A stretch of DNA of 64,000 nt from DUML01 sp050949905. Its GTDB lineage: Bacteria > Bacillota > Desulfitobacteriia > Desulfitobacteriales > Syntrophobotulaceae. Positions 15,526-25,561 of this stretch are shown piece after piece. How positions within the stretch are numbered: position 1 is the first letter of the stretch; every line of letters starts with the position of its first letter. The translations under genes were made by a program, and so were the position numbers. The notes beneath the pieces are model-generated. The model was given only the letters and a program-made list of their open reading frames with translations, did not search any database and had not been told where the DNA came from. The stretch is taken from positions 372,001 through 436,000 of the forward strand of contig JBMNGP010000006.1 of NCBI GenBank assembly GCA_050949905.1. The letters run 5' to 3'.

Positions 15526-16890
15526 ATAGGGCTATTAATCCAATAAAAAATCCTTATAATTAGAGGTAGGTAGTCTTTGTCCCAAATCTCTAAATATAAG
15601 GAGACTAAAATGCAGGACAAGAATACTACGCAATCCACATTTTTGCAACTGTTTGAGCCCATTTTGTCAAAAAATATTTGGGCAAGGATCAAGTTAAAGA
15701 ATCCAGGACTTGATCGCTACGTAAAAAAACTCCATTCTCACCAGCTTATCGAACTGCACATGCTTGCTCAGCTCGAGCAGCACCAGGGATTAGATGAAAT
15801 CAGCAAAAGTCTCGCTAATGACAAACTAAGCAAAGCTATTCAACTTGAATCCATCAGTGCTTCTCAGCTATCCAGAAGGCTACAAACACTACCGACAAAT
15901 ATTGCTGAACAATTGCTTGCTGAACTTGTAAGACATATCGGCAGTAAAACCTCTATTGATACGGTAAGACAGGAAATCGGAAGACTTAATCTTGTTGATT
16001 CCTCCACAGTATCCTTAAGCTTAACTCAGTACCCCTGGGCAAGATTCAGAAAAACTAAAAGTGGCATCAAACTTCATCTAGGGCTAGACTTTTTCAAAGA
16101 AATGGTCCCTGTTAAGTCTATCATTACCGAAGCCAAGAAAAACGACAGAACCCAGATGAATGATTTAGTCGTAACAGACAGGGATGTTATCAACGTTTTT
16201 GACCGAGGCTATGTGGACTACAAAAAGTTTGATGAATACTGCGAAGCGGGAATCCGCTTTGTAACCAGACTGAAAGACAACGCCTATACTCAGGAGTTAA
16301 GAGCCGCTTTCATCGAAGAAGACAGCCCGATTGAAGAAGATCTGACCGTCATACTGGGTAAGAATTACACCTTGATGAAGCATGAATTAAGGTTAGTGGT
16401 TACAAAGGATACTGAGGGAAACCCTGTGATGATTTTGACCAACGTCTTTGAAAAAAGTGCCGAAGAAATCAGCAGCATTTACCAAAATCGCTGGAAAATC
16501 GAACTCTTCTTTAAATGGATCAAGCAACACCTCCAGATTAAACATCTTTACGGAAAAAGTCCGGCAGCGGTTGAAAACCAAATCATGATTGCTCTTCTGA
16601 CCTACTGTGCAGTGCTCTTGCTAAAGCTCATATCGGGATACCAGGGCTCACTACTCCATGTAACAAGGATCCTGAAAGGCTGTCTGCATCAAGCCTTTAA
16701 CACCTTCGTCCAACTAATACACAAAAAGTATGGTAAAAGCTCCAAGGGCCGACGACGATTAAATCATGAGATCGTGTATGAAGCAACGCTAAAGCAAGTT
16801 GATGCCGGTGAGAACTATCTGCTGAACGATTTAACCTATGACCCCGTGATCTTATAAAAAACATACTGGTATAATGTGGGATAGGGCTAC
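15526..16890 (+). mobile_element. IS4-family insertion sequence with 7-bp target duplication
   Basis: The left end ATAGGGCTATTAATCC and the inverse of the right end GTAGCCCTATCCCACA form a short imperfect inverted repeat. TTCTTAA occurs directly outside both ends (15519-15525 and 16891-16897). It contains a single transposase gene. The insertion lies upstream of the rdhB promoter, about 200 bp from the dehalobox. A deleted relative of this element is at 9378-9555. Confidence 0.78.
15610..16857 (+). CDS. IS4-family transposase
   Basis: This DDE transposase of about 415 residues has the acidic residues in NLVDSSTVSL (around 138), NVFDRGYVDY (around 198) and the Y-x2-R-W-x-I-E-L-F-FKWIKQ motif (around 300), the IS4 YREK-type signature. 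The start is the ATG at 15610 behind AAGGAGACTAAA; an in-frame TTG eleven codons upstream lies before this site. It appears full length and intact. Confidence 0.93.
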   Translation: MQDKNTTQSTFLQLFEPILSKNIWARIKLKNPGLDRYVKKLHSHQLIELHMLAQLEQHQGLDEISKSLANDKLSKAIQLESISASQLSRRLQTLPTNIAEQLLAELVRHIGSKTSIDTVRQEIGRLNLVDSSTVSLSLTQYPWARFRKTKSGIKLHLGLDFFKEMVPVKSIITEAKKNDRTQMNDLVVTDRDVINVFDRGYVDYKKFDEYCEAGIRFVTRLKDNAYTQELRAAFIEEDSPIEEDLTVILGKNYTLMKHELRLVVTKDTEGNPVMILTNVFEKSAEEISSIYQNRWKIELFFKWIKQHLQIKHLYGKSPAAVENQIMIALLTYCAVLLLKLISGYQGSLLHVTRILKGCLHQAFNTFVQLIHKKYGKSSKGRRRLNHEIVYEATLKQVDAGENYLLNDLTYDPVIL

Positions 16891-16999
16891 TTCTTAAGTC
16901 GATGCCCCTTTTGAATCACGGAAGAAAATCAACTTACTGTATACACCATATTTTACTGATAAAGGAAACGCATTAAGCTACTCGAATTTCGAAAAAGTT

Positions 17000-17018
17000 T
17001 TTATGCAAAGCTAATGAT
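17000..17018 (+). repeat. 19-bp repeat, inverse copy of 15432-15450
   Basis: TTTATGCAAAGCTAATGAT lies about 60 bp upstream of the gene at 17079. A shorter 12-13 base match (TTTTATGCAAAGC) also occurs at 10077, in the same orientation. Confidence 0.8.
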
Positions 17019-17078
17019 ATTACATAAATAAAATATGGTAAAATTAAGTGAATCATTAATGGAAAAGAGGGAGCCAAA

Positions 17079-17714
17079 ATGACTGATTCCTTTCGCCTGA
17101 CCCAAATATCGACCATTGTTTTTTTGATTACCAAAGTCAAGCAATTATCTAATTACATTCACTATTTCAAAGAAGGGATTAATGAATTCTTGGAAATACC
17201 TATTGATTTTGCCGATTATGTCGATAACTACGGAGAACGCGAAGCTCAAAAAGTTTTAGATAAAGCAGTTGCCAGGTTGTTGGGAAGTACTGATCAGAGA
17301 TCCCACCATATTACTGTCGGTGATTATTTGCTTAACATACCAAAAGTGGAAGCTTTTTTGGCCGGGATTAATACTCCCGATGATTTGGTCAAAAGCCTTG
17401 ATAAATATCTCCAGGCTTATCCTAAAAAACAAAAAAAAATAGTTGAATTCCATGAACCGAAGAAACTGGGTATTTTTTGCCCCTTTGCCGAGCTTCCTTT
17501 ATATCAGGCTGAGGCCTTTATCAACAAATTCCACGAAGTACTAAATCAACCCCCGGAACTGCCTTACCTGGTTACTCCTTATAATTTAAACGGAAAGCTA
17601 AAAATCTACTTCAACAATAAAGAAGCTGCCGAAGAATATGCCCGTAAGCTTTGCCCCTCCGAACTCTGGCAAAGGCGTCAGGACGATACCTTAGAGAAAA
17701 TCGGCAGCTATTAA
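17079..17714 (+). CDS. Conserved-looking hypothetical protein
   Basis: I do not recognise this 211-residue protein. It starts with ATG behind AAAGAGGGAGCCAAA. It has no clear signal peptide or membrane helix; one hydrophobic stretch (STIVFLITKV) near the N-terminus is too short to call. It has mixed alpha/beta character and two cysteines far apart (FCPFAELP and KLCPSE). It is the only plus-strand gene between the IS4 element and addA, with which it converges 17 bp apart. Codon use looks like the chromosome and it appears complete. Confidence 0.75.
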   Translation: MTDSFRLTQISTIVFLITKVKQLSNYIHYFKEGINEFLEIPIDFADYVDNYGEREAQKVLDKAVARLLGSTDQRSHHITVGDYLLNIPKVEAFLAGINTPDDLVKSLDKYLQAYPKKQKKIVEFHEPKKLGIFCPFAELPLYQAEAFINKFHEVLNQPPELPYLVTPYNLNGKLKIYFNNKEAAEEYARKLCPSELWQRRQDDTLEKIGSY

Positions 17715-17731
17715 AGAGCATCAAAAGTAAT

Positions 17732-20700
17732 CTAATGAATTAACAGGGATTTTCCATTATAAAAGAGGTAGATATACTTCTCTTGCACTGTTTTCCCGGT
17801 CAGTTTCTCCAAGGCTCGGGCATAATAAGCAATCTGCAGCCTGTATCTGTCCCTGATAATCTCCTCTCCTCCCTCCGGCACATAATCTGTCTTATAATCC
17901 ACTAGGATAAGCCCATCCCGCTCTTCAAAATAGCAGTCAATCACCCCTTGTAAGAGGACAGTCTCTTGGGTATAACATTCTTCCGCAAGCTCTTGATATA
18001 CCTCCTGACAAGGGATCTCGATATTAAAAGGCACTTCCCGGTAGTAAGCCGGCGCATTAAGCATGCGCTTCCCTAAGTCCGAAGCAATAAAGCTTCTAAT
18101 CATTTGGACATCTACCGCTTTGGCCTGCTCCTCGGTCAACAATTCCTTCCTAACCATCTCTTCAAGCTGTTCTTCAAGGTTATCCCGCTTCAATTCCAAA
18201 TGCTGCATACAAAAATGCATAATAGTCCCTTTTTCGGCCGGGCTTAAACCTTTTTTCTTCTCCAAGAAAAGAGGTTTTTTAATTAAGGCCGGAACACCCT
18301 GGCTTAGGAAAGTGCTTTCCTCCTCTATATCCTGAAACCGCCGTTTCAGCTCTGTGACGGTCAATTTGGCAGGCACCTTGCTCAACTTGCCGTAAGGGTA
18401 TTGCCAGCTTAGCCTTCTGATGATTTCTGCCTCTAAGCTCTCAGCCTTTGCAAGGTCTTCCACCGGCTCTACCTGAGCCTTTGTCAGTTCTGTTTCTTCT
18501 TTAATCGATGCCGCTACCGCCAAACCCTTCAGCCACTCTCTGAAGTCCTGCTCATCCTTTTCTTCCCCGGAACTGCCTTTTAAAAGCTCTGCTTTGTCCC
18601 AGGAGCGGATAAGCCATCCGGAAGGCTTTTTCGGCTGAAAGAACGGATCCTTAGCCGCTTCAGCCTCTTCCTGAGCCCTGCGTTTCCCAGAGCTTAGCAC
18701 AACAGGGCCTATCCAGTCTAAGTAGTTATCAGCATTAGCAGTCTGATAGGCAGGTAGTTTCCCTTCCCTGGCACCGCCATATTTATTCCATCTGGCATAA
18801 GCTTTAGCCGTATCTTTTACTGCTCCGGTAATAATCAGTTTCTCTTTGGCTCTGGTCATAGCCACATAAAGAATCCGCATTTCCTCCGACAAGGTTTCCA
18901 GTTTAAGCTTTTCCTTGATAGCAAGCTTGGGCAGGGAGGGATAAACAGTTCTCTTTCTGTAATCCACCACATCGGGGCCAAACCCTAAGGAATGATGGAA
19001 AAGGATATTCTTTCTTAAATCCTGAAGATTAAATTTCTTGCCGCAGCCGCCGAGAATCACCACCGGGAATTCCAGTCCCTTGCTCTTATGAATACTCATG
19101 ATCCTGACGACATTATCTTTTTCGCTGAGCATCTTGGCGCTTCCCATATCTCCTTGGCCGCTTTTAAGTTTGTCGATAAAGTAAATAAAGTTAAACAGTC
19201 CTTTAAAGCTTGTTTCTTCAAACTGCCTGGCGCGCTCAAACAGAATCCGCAAATTGGCCTGTCTTTGCTGACCAGCCGGCATTGCCCCTACCGCCGCAAA
19301 ATAGCCGCTCTCCTGGTAAAGCTGCCATAAAAGCTGATCAGTGGACAGATAAAGAGACATTTTCCGCCACCGGCTCAAGCTGTTTAAAAAAACTCCGGCT
19401 TTTTGGGAAGCTGTACTTGCTTTTGTTTGGGCTAAGGCTTTAAGGGCTACGAAAAGTGGGTCATGGCGAGCCGTAAGCCTGAGCTCAGCCAGTTCCTCCG
19501 TCGTAAAAGAAACCAGGGGCGATCTAAGAACCGCAAGCAAAGGGATATCCTGCAGGGGATTATCAATTATCTGCAAAAGAGATAAAATAACTTGAATTTC
19601 CACAGTCTTAAAAAAACCGGTAGCCGTATCGGCAAAGGCCGGCAACTCCTCTTGCGCCAGCTCTTCCACAAAAACCTCCGCCCAATTCCTGGTTGTACGC
19701 AAAAGAATCACTATATCTCTTAATTCCACCGGCCGGTATGCTCTGCTTTCTTTATCAAAGACACAGAATACTCGGCCTGCTTCATCAGGCCGGAGAAGTT
19801 CCTTAATCCTTTGAGCAATTAAACGGGCTTCGCACTGGATATTATCAAGCATCTCCGCATCTTCCGGGATGTTATCCTCGTTTTCCGATTCAGGTGAATT
19901 AAGCTCCTCCAAGTACTCCTGCGGCAAGTTAGGAGCAAGAGCATCTTCTTCCCTCTCACTCTCTCCGCAAAAACTATTCTTTACTCCGGTTTGCAGAAGA
20001 TGAAGCTCAATCTCACCTCCGGTCAGAACAGCCGGATCTTCACTTGCCGGGAACTCTGCTCCCGGGTATAAGGCCTCATCATCATCGTACTCCAACTCCC
20101 CCACTGCTTTGGACATGATTTGCCGGAAGATAAAATTCACTCCCGCTATTACTTCCCGGCGGCTGCGAAAGTTCTGCGAGAGGAGGATCTTGCCATAGAA
20201 GTTTTTAGCTTGAGTATTCCCGCCGGCTGGGGCAAGGGAAGGCCAAATGCCCGCAAGCGCGGTGTAATTTTTATATTTTTCTTGAAACAAGTCCGGATTA
20301 GCCTGCCTGAAGCGATAAATACTCTGCTTGACATCACCGACCATAAAGACATTGGGCTCGCCAAGCTCAGCCCTGGATATCATCCGGAAAATAGTTTCCT
20401 GGACATCGTTGCTGTCCTGATACTCATCCACCAGGATCTCGGTGTAGCGTTCCCGGTAAACCTGAGCTATCTTGGAAGACCTTCTCTCTCCCTGTTCATC
20501 TTCCTCGGAGAGTATTTCCAGGCAAAAGTGCTCCAGATCATTAAAATCCACTAAAGACTTAGCGCTTTTTTTGGCCGCATATCTGGCGGTAAAATGCTTG
20601 ACCAAGTCAGCCAGGCCTTGAAGGAGAGGGTATAACTTCTCCAACTCCTGCCTGATTTCCGCGGAAGAAGCGGTAAACACAGTCTCCCTTAAATAGCCGA

Positions 20701-21724
20701 TTCTTTTTTTGACCGTATCTCTGATTTCTCGCACCAGGTCTTTTTGCTTAGGATCACAATCTTTACCCGCTCTGGGTAATTTAGCAAAACTAAAATTTTG
20801 GATTTCCTGATAAAAAGCATCCCACTTGGACACACCTTGAGCCTGCGAAGCGTCCTCTGCCTGACAGAGGCTTAAGAGCTTCTCAATTCCTGACTTATCA
20901 TCCTGAAAAACGGGATAATAGGCATTAAGGCCGGCATCAGCCTCTATTATCGGCAGTGCTCTTTCCAGTAAATTATGCAAACCTTTTAGTTCCAAGGCCG
21001 TAGCTTTGAAGAGTATTTCGCCCCACTTGCTTTCGCTTAAATCCTGCCAAGCCGGAGAATCAAACAAAGCTGTTTTCTCATCCAGCCATTTATCCGGCCA
21101 CGGGCTGCTCTGGATAAAATCATAGAGACCTAAAACCATATTCTGCAAGACCCGGTCGTCCCGGTTGCCGCCATAGCATTCCAGCAGCTCAAAGAACACC
21201 TGGCTTCCGCTGCCATTCTCTTCGTACTTTTCCTCAAAAAGCTCCTGGAGAACTTCCAGCTTCAGAAGTACTGTTTCAGTCTCATCCGCAATGCGAAAAG
21301 CGGGATCAAGATCAAGCATTTGAAAATTATTGCGAATGACTTCCAGGCAAAAAGAATGAATCGTCGTAATGCTTGCTTTATTTAATAAAGTCAGCTGCCT
21401 GCGCATCCTTTCCGCATCGGGGTTCTTTTCCAATTCCTTGGAGATGGCCTCTGCGATCCTCTCCCGCATCTCCGTCGCGGCGGCATTGGTAAAAGTAACG
21501 ATCAGGAGATTATCTATATCGATTGATTTCCGGCCATCTACCGGCTTTGAATCATCTGTTGCTGTCTGCCCTGCGCTTGGTCCGGGCTCGTCCGTTATCA
21601 TCCGGATGATCCTCTCGACTAAGACCGCAGTTTTGCCTGACCCGGCTGCAGCGGCTACCAGGAGGTCGCAATTCCTGGTCTCAATCGCTGCCAGTTGTTC
21701 AGAAGTCCAGCGCATTTCTCCCAT
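17732..21724 (-). CDS. addA: ATP-dependent helicase/nuclease subunit A
   Basis: AddA is the motor and one nuclease of the AddAB complex, which processes double-strand ends for RecA-dependent repair in Firmicutes. The N-terminus has the UvrD-type Walker A AAAGSGKTAVLVERI (about 25-39). Further helicase motifs include EILVDEYQDSNDVQE, FMVGDVKQSIYRFRQ, MSIHKSKGLEFPVVI and LYVAMTRAKEKL. The C-terminal PD-(D/E)xK nuclease ends in LILVDYKTDYVP. Length of about 1330 residues is a little above the family norm (about 1230), with acidic inserts around 620-660 and 1090-1140. ATG at 21724 follows AAAGGTGG; a GTG four codons earlier overlaps that site. Confidence 0.97.
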   Translation of the reverse strand: MGEMRWTSEQLAAIETRNCDLLVAAAAGSGKTAVLVERIIRMITDEPGPSAGQTATDDSKPVDGRKSIDIDNLLIVTFTNAAATEMRERIAEAISKELEKNPDAERMRRQLTLLNKASITTIHSFCLEVIRNNFQMLDLDPAFRIADETETVLLKLEVLQELFEEKYEENGSGSQVFFELLECYGGNRDDRVLQNMVLGLYDFIQSSPWPDKWLDEKTALFDSPAWQDLSESKWGEILFKATALELKGLHNLLERALPIIEADAGLNAYYPVFQDDKSGIEKLLSLCQAEDASQAQGVSKWDAFYQEIQNFSFAKLPRAGKDCDPKQKDLVREIRDTVKKRIGYLRETVFTASSAEIRQELEKLYPLLQGLADLVKHFTARYAAKKSAKSLVDFNDLEHFCLEILSEEDEQGERRSSKIAQVYRERYTEILVDEYQDSNDVQETIFRMISRAELGEPNVFMVGDVKQSIYRFRQANPDLFQEKYKNYTALAGIWPSLAPAGGNTQAKNFYGKILLSQNFRSRREVIAGVNFIFRQIMSKAVGELEYDDDEALYPGAEFPASEDPAVLTGGEIELHLLQTGVKNSFCGESEREEDALAPNLPQEYLEELNSPESENEDNIPEDAEMLDNIQCEARLIAQRIKELLRPDEAGRVFCVFDKESRAYRPVELRDIVILLRTTRNWAEVFVEELAQEELPAFADTATGFFKTVEIQVILSLLQIIDNPLQDIPLLAVLRSPLVSFTTEELAELRLTARHDPLFVALKALAQTKASTASQKAGVFLNSLSRWRKMSLYLSTDQLLWQLYQESGYFAAVGAMPAGQQRQANLRILFERARQFEETSFKGLFNFIYFIDKLKSGQGDMGSAKMLSEKDNVVRIMSIHKSKGLEFPVVILGGCGKKFNLQDLRKNILFHHSLGFGPDVVDYRKRTVYPSLPKLAIKEKLKLETLSEEMRILYVAMTRAKEKLIITGAVKDTAKAYARWNKYGGAREGKLPAYQTANADNYLDWIGPVVLSSGKRRAQEEAEAAKDPFFQPKKPSGWLIRSWDKAELLKGSSGEEKDEQDFREWLKGLAVAASIKEETELTKAQVEPVEDLAKAESLEAEIIRRLSWQYPYGKLSKVPAKLTVTELKRRFQDIEEESTFLSQGVPALIKKPLFLEKKKGLSPAEKGTIMHFCMQHLELKRDNLEEQLEEMVRKELLTEEQAKAVDVQMIRSFIASDLGKRMLNAPAYYREVPFNIEIPCQEVYQELAEECYTQETVLLQGVIDCYFEERDGLILVDYKTDYVPEGGEEIIRDRYRLQIAYYARALEKLTGKTVQEKYIYLFYNGKSLLIH

Positions 21725-21752
21725 TCTTCTATCCACCTTTATCTAAACTAAT

Positions 21753-24700
21753 CTAATCCTGCTCTGCAGTGATAAGTTTCCAGACCTCTTCATCCTTGCG
21801 CTCCGGAAGTAAGCGGTAGGAGTTCTCCTTTAAGGAAGGGTCAAATTGGCAAACTGCAGTGAAACTACAATACCGGCAGGAAGTCAGGTTTTTTCTTTTA
21901 TAGGGGCTAATCTCAACTTTTCCGCGCATAATTTCCTCTCCCAAACCTTTCAGAAGTTTGCGCAGATATTTTCTTAAGGCCTTAAAGTGAGCCAGGGAAG
22001 CTACCGAAGAAGCCTTGCCAATCTCTTCCTGCTTAGTAAGGGAAGCCGGGATAATCAAAGAACTGCCGGCCATAGTCTTATCCATGGCTTTTAATAGCTT
22101 GACATCGGCCAGAAGCAGCCCCTTCATTTTTAGGGCTTTCATGATGGTCTTTTCAATTTCTTCCTCACTGCCCTGTAATTTCACAAGCGGGTCATCAATT
22201 TTAAAGTAAAGCACACCGCCAGGCAGCACCGGCCCTGCGATATTTGAACCCGGATTCTCCCACAGGGCATCTAAATAGGTTAAGAGCTGAATCTGCAGTC
22301 CATAATAGGCATCTTGCAGCTTAAAATCTTTACTTCCCGATTTATAATCAACGATTCTTAGATAAGTTCCTTCTTCCGTTTTCAGGGCATCCACGCGGTC
22401 AATCCGGCCGGTTAACTTAATTTTTTCACCGGAATCGAGTTCCAGGACAATAGCCGGCAATTTATCATTATCGCCAAACCCAACCTCATATGCAAGCGGC
22501 TCAAAACTGCTCCGCCGCATATGCTCGGCGATCAGCCAAAGAGCTCTGGTCACTACCCTTTTCAGCCTTAAAGCCAGAGCAGTGTATCTTCGGGAAGCAG
22601 CAAGCCCTGAACCTTGCATTTTTTGCAGCATTTCCTCCACTATTTCAGAAACTTTGGTTTCACACCACTCGCGGTCAAAATCCCGCCAGGAAATATTTTG
22701 CTCCGCTACCAGACGGGAAAACCTTTCAATGACAGCATGCAGAAAAGTACCGATATCCGGAGGACTAAGGCGGTAGATTTTTCTTTCCTTAGCCTTAAGG
22801 CCATACTGGACATAGAAACTAAAAGGACAAGCGGTATACTTTTCCAAACGGGAAACACTGGCATAGACAGGGCTGCCAAATAAAGCGGTAATTTTGTCCC
22901 TGCTGACAGGCTGGGCAATATTTTTGTAAGTAAAAGCAGAACATGCCGCCCGGCACTTCTCCCGCCAAGCTTCCTGCGCCGCAAACCAGTGATAGACAGT
23001 TTCCCAATGGGGAGAGAGCGCTTCGCCGTCAGCCTTCTGCCGAAAAGCGGCAATCATCTCCCGGAAAGCTGAAGTCCTCGCGGATAGGAGTTCCATATTA
23101 AGCTTGGCCGCTTCCGTTAAGGGTTTATTAAGATCACTTTGAACGGTTATTTCCGGAAAAAGCTTTTTTATTCTGGAGATTATCAGCGACGGCCGCATGC
23201 TTCTCCCTTCTTGATCGGCAATCGGCCAGCTTAGACGCAGGTATTTCCCCGGTATGGTCAAAGCTTTATAGACTAAAAACTGTTCATCAAAGGCCTGAGT
23301 TTTAGTGTCCTTGGCTAATTCCAGTCCTACCTGGTGCAAATGCGAGCGCTCCGCATCAGTCAATATTCCTTCTTCCAAGGAAGCTGAGGGAAATACTCCG
23401 TCATTTACGCCTAGAATATATAAGGCTTGCAGCTCATGGCTTTTAGAACGGTCCACACTTCCGACCAGTACTTCATCCAGGGCGGCAGGTATGAGTCCAA
23501 TCTGGTATTCGGCAAAACCAATCTTTAGAACATTGGCTATCCTTTCCAAACCAATGGTCTCTTCTCCCATTACTTCAACCGTTTGCTCCAAAACTTCCAT
23601 CAGAATGTTCCAGACTTGAGAGTACTCATTAGCCAGGCTAAGCCGGCCGCTATCCTCAAAGCTCCTGACAAATTCTTCTATTCTGGCAGGTACTCCACAC
23701 TCAACCAAAAAATCGTAGATAGCCGTACACCATTCCAGAGCCGTATTTCTGCCTTTAGTCTTCTGCCGGAATTTTTTTAGAGGTCCGGTTACGCTCAATC
23801 TTATGCTATTAATCTCCTGGAGCATTTTTTCCTGCTCGGCCAGGCTATTTTCATCCGGCAGGAAGTCAGGGCTCATTCGCCAATCTTCTTCACTGGTCCA
23901 ACGGTTTCCCCTGATGCCGCAAGCTAAGACATAGTTTTCCAGGCGGTCAATATTCTCCCAGGATAACCCGGTCAACCCGGTTTTTAAATAACTAAACACC
24001 GCCTCATAAGACCAATTGTCAATAAAGATATCCAGCAATGAAAGGATCATCCTTACCAAAGTATGATTACTGACACTTACTTTGCGATCCAAGAAAAACG
24101 GTATCTCATACTCGGTAAAGATAACCTCGAGCAACCGTTCATAAGCGGACAGATTCCTGGCAACCACCCCGATATCCCGGTATCTGAACCCCTTATCCCT
24201 GGTGAGTCGAATGATATCCCTGGCGGCAGCCTCAATCTCCGCAAAAATATTGGCCGCAGCCAGCAAAGAAATATCTTCGGTCGTCCCTACTGAGACCTTA
24301 TAGGGATAAGCGTAAAAGTTCCGTTCCAGATGAGATAACTCCGCACTTGCTTTAAACCTGGGCAGAGGATTTCCCCCTAAAAAAACAGGCTGCTCAATTT
24401 CCACGCCTATTTCGCGGGCAATTTTAACCAGCCGTGCGTAAGCGCCTTTAACCGACGCGAAGACATCAGTTTCTGAAATCCCCTTCTCCTGCAGTTTATC
24501 CGTACAAAGACTGATATTTACCCTCTGAGCCTTAAGCAGCAATTTAGTGATAAGTTTGTATTCCTGAGGGGTAAATCCGGCAAAGCCGTCCAGCCAAATC
24601 TCCGCTCCGTTATATAAGCCGATCTCATCGAACTTGGCCGCAGCTAAAGTCAAATCATCATCGGCATCCCGGTACCTGGCGGCGATAGTCTCTTCAAAGC

Positions 24701-25193
24701 GGGCATAGATGGTACTGAGTTCTTTTAATTTGTCCTGAAGGGGATTACCTTCCTCCAATCTTTCCGCCGCCAGTTGCAAATCTTCCGGCCTTACATTATA
24801 ACGTTTAAATTCTGTGATCAAAGCTGAAACCGTGCTGACAAAACCTTGCCGCTCGGCTGAGCGGGCAAAGACCTTCAGCTCTTTTTGGGCCTTACTTAAA
24901 ATCCGGTAAATAATCATGCACTTGCCGGCAGGATGGACATGAGGATAGGTTATCCCGCCTGCTTCATTAAAAATCCGGAACGTCAGCCGCCGGAAGCTTA
25001 AGACCTCAACTTGAAGAATTCCGCCAGTCTCAAGGACTTTAATCAAATCCCTTTCCGCTTGAAAAGTAAACTGTTCGGGAACTAAGAGTACTAAGGGGTA
25101 AGCTGCCCCACTCTCAAATCTCTCTTTTATTTCCTGCAGACAGCGATACGTCTTGCCGCTGCCTGAGCGACCGTAAATAAACCTTAAACTCAT
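21753..25193 (-). CDS. addB: ATP-dependent helicase/nuclease subunit B
   Basis: AddB (1146 residues) is the second nuclease and Chi-recognition subunit. It starts with FIYGRSGSGKTYRCL, a Walker A at residues 5-15. The C-terminal nuclease has YLRIVDYKSGSKDF, and the 4Fe-4S cluster residues appear as TACPFSFYVQYGL (about 800) and CRYCSFTAVCQF near the end. It lies 28 nt upstream of addA in the same operon, the usual addB-addA order. The start is ATG at 25193; the preceding 150 bases are AT-rich with short CTAATA repeats. Confidence 0.97.
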   Translation of the reverse strand: MSLRFIYGRSGSGKTYRCLQEIKERFESGAAYPLVLLVPEQFTFQAERDLIKVLETGGILQVEVLSFRRLTFRIFNEAGGITYPHVHPAGKCMIIYRILSKAQKELKVFARSAERQGFVSTVSALITEFKRYNVRPEDLQLAAERLEEGNPLQDKLKELSTIYARFEETIAARYRDADDDLTLAAAKFDEIGLYNGAEIWLDGFAGFTPQEYKLITKLLLKAQRVNISLCTDKLQEKGISETDVFASVKGAYARLVKIAREIGVEIEQPVFLGGNPLPRFKASAELSHLERNFYAYPYKVSVGTTEDISLLAAANIFAEIEAAARDIIRLTRDKGFRYRDIGVVARNLSAYERLLEVIFTEYEIPFFLDRKVSVSNHTLVRMILSLLDIFIDNWSYEAVFSYLKTGLTGLSWENIDRLENYVLACGIRGNRWTSEEDWRMSPDFLPDENSLAEQEKMLQEINSIRLSVTGPLKKFRQKTKGRNTALEWCTAIYDFLVECGVPARIEEFVRSFEDSGRLSLANEYSQVWNILMEVLEQTVEVMGEETIGLERIANVLKIGFAEYQIGLIPAALDEVLVGSVDRSKSHELQALYILGVNDGVFPSASLEEGILTDAERSHLHQVGLELAKDTKTQAFDEQFLVYKALTIPGKYLRLSWPIADQEGRSMRPSLIISRIKKLFPEITVQSDLNKPLTEAAKLNMELLSARTSAFREMIAAFRQKADGEALSPHWETVYHWFAAQEAWREKCRAACSAFTYKNIAQPVSRDKITALFGSPVYASVSRLEKYTACPFSFYVQYGLKAKERKIYRLSPPDIGTFLHAVIERFSRLVAEQNISWRDFDREWCETKVSEIVEEMLQKMQGSGLAASRRYTALALRLKRVVTRALWLIAEHMRRSSFEPLAYEVGFGDNDKLPAIVLELDSGEKIKLTGRIDRVDALKTEEGTYLRIVDYKSGSKDFKLQDAYYGLQIQLLTYLDALWENPGSNIAGPVLPGGVLYFKIDDPLVKLQGSEEEIEKTIMKALKMKGLLLADVKLLKAMDKTMAGSSLIIPASLTKQEEIGKASSVASLAHFKALRKYLRKLLKGLGEEIMRGKVEISPYKRKNLTSCRYCSFTAVCQFDPSLKENSYRLLPERKDEEVWKLITAEQD

Positions 25194-25475
25194 AAATGAT
25201 TAACTCCAAATCTCTTTAATAATATCTAAGAACCAATATATCTAATAATTATTAAATATCTAATAATCGCTAATCAGCTTTAAAAGCCCTGCTGCAAACT
25301 GTTCATTATTTTCTGGGGTGCGTTTTTTAGAACACTCTATTGGATTTATTATACTACAAGCCAAGGAAACTCCTTGTAAAAAAATTTAGCAAAAAAAATA
25401 TTACTCCTTAAATATTTTGTGTTATGGTATTACACGATTTAACAGCTAAGAATTAAGAATTATAAATCTTTAACA
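25194..25475. other. Upstream region of addBA
   Basis: No gene is seen. On the minus strand a TATAAT box is at 25353-25348. Just upstream of it, CAAGGA-GTT-TCCTTG (25362-25376) forms a small inverted repeat where a -35 box would lie, possibly an operator; no good -35 hexamer is visible. Short repeats of ATATCTAATAAT occur near 25228-25270. The rest looks featureless. Confidence 0.4.
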
Positions 25476-25517
25476 AAACCCGAGAGCATATCATCATATC
25501 AAGATGCTCCCGGGTTT
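25476..25517 (-). terminator. Terminator after the lipoprotein gene at 25562
   Basis: AAACCCG-a-GAGCAT pairs with ATGCTC-c-CGGGTTT around a 13-base loop. Read on the minus strand it is followed by TTTTGTTAAAG. It ends the sigma/anti-sigma/lipoprotein transcription unit. Confidence 0.75.
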
Positions 25518-25561
25518 CTATTCTTCTTACGAATTCTATGACTCTTCCTAAAATAATATTC

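Noticed and set aside
20120..20554. 144-residue plus-strand ORF inside addA
   Set aside because: It is antisense to a clear AddA coding region, without ribosome binding site or family signal.
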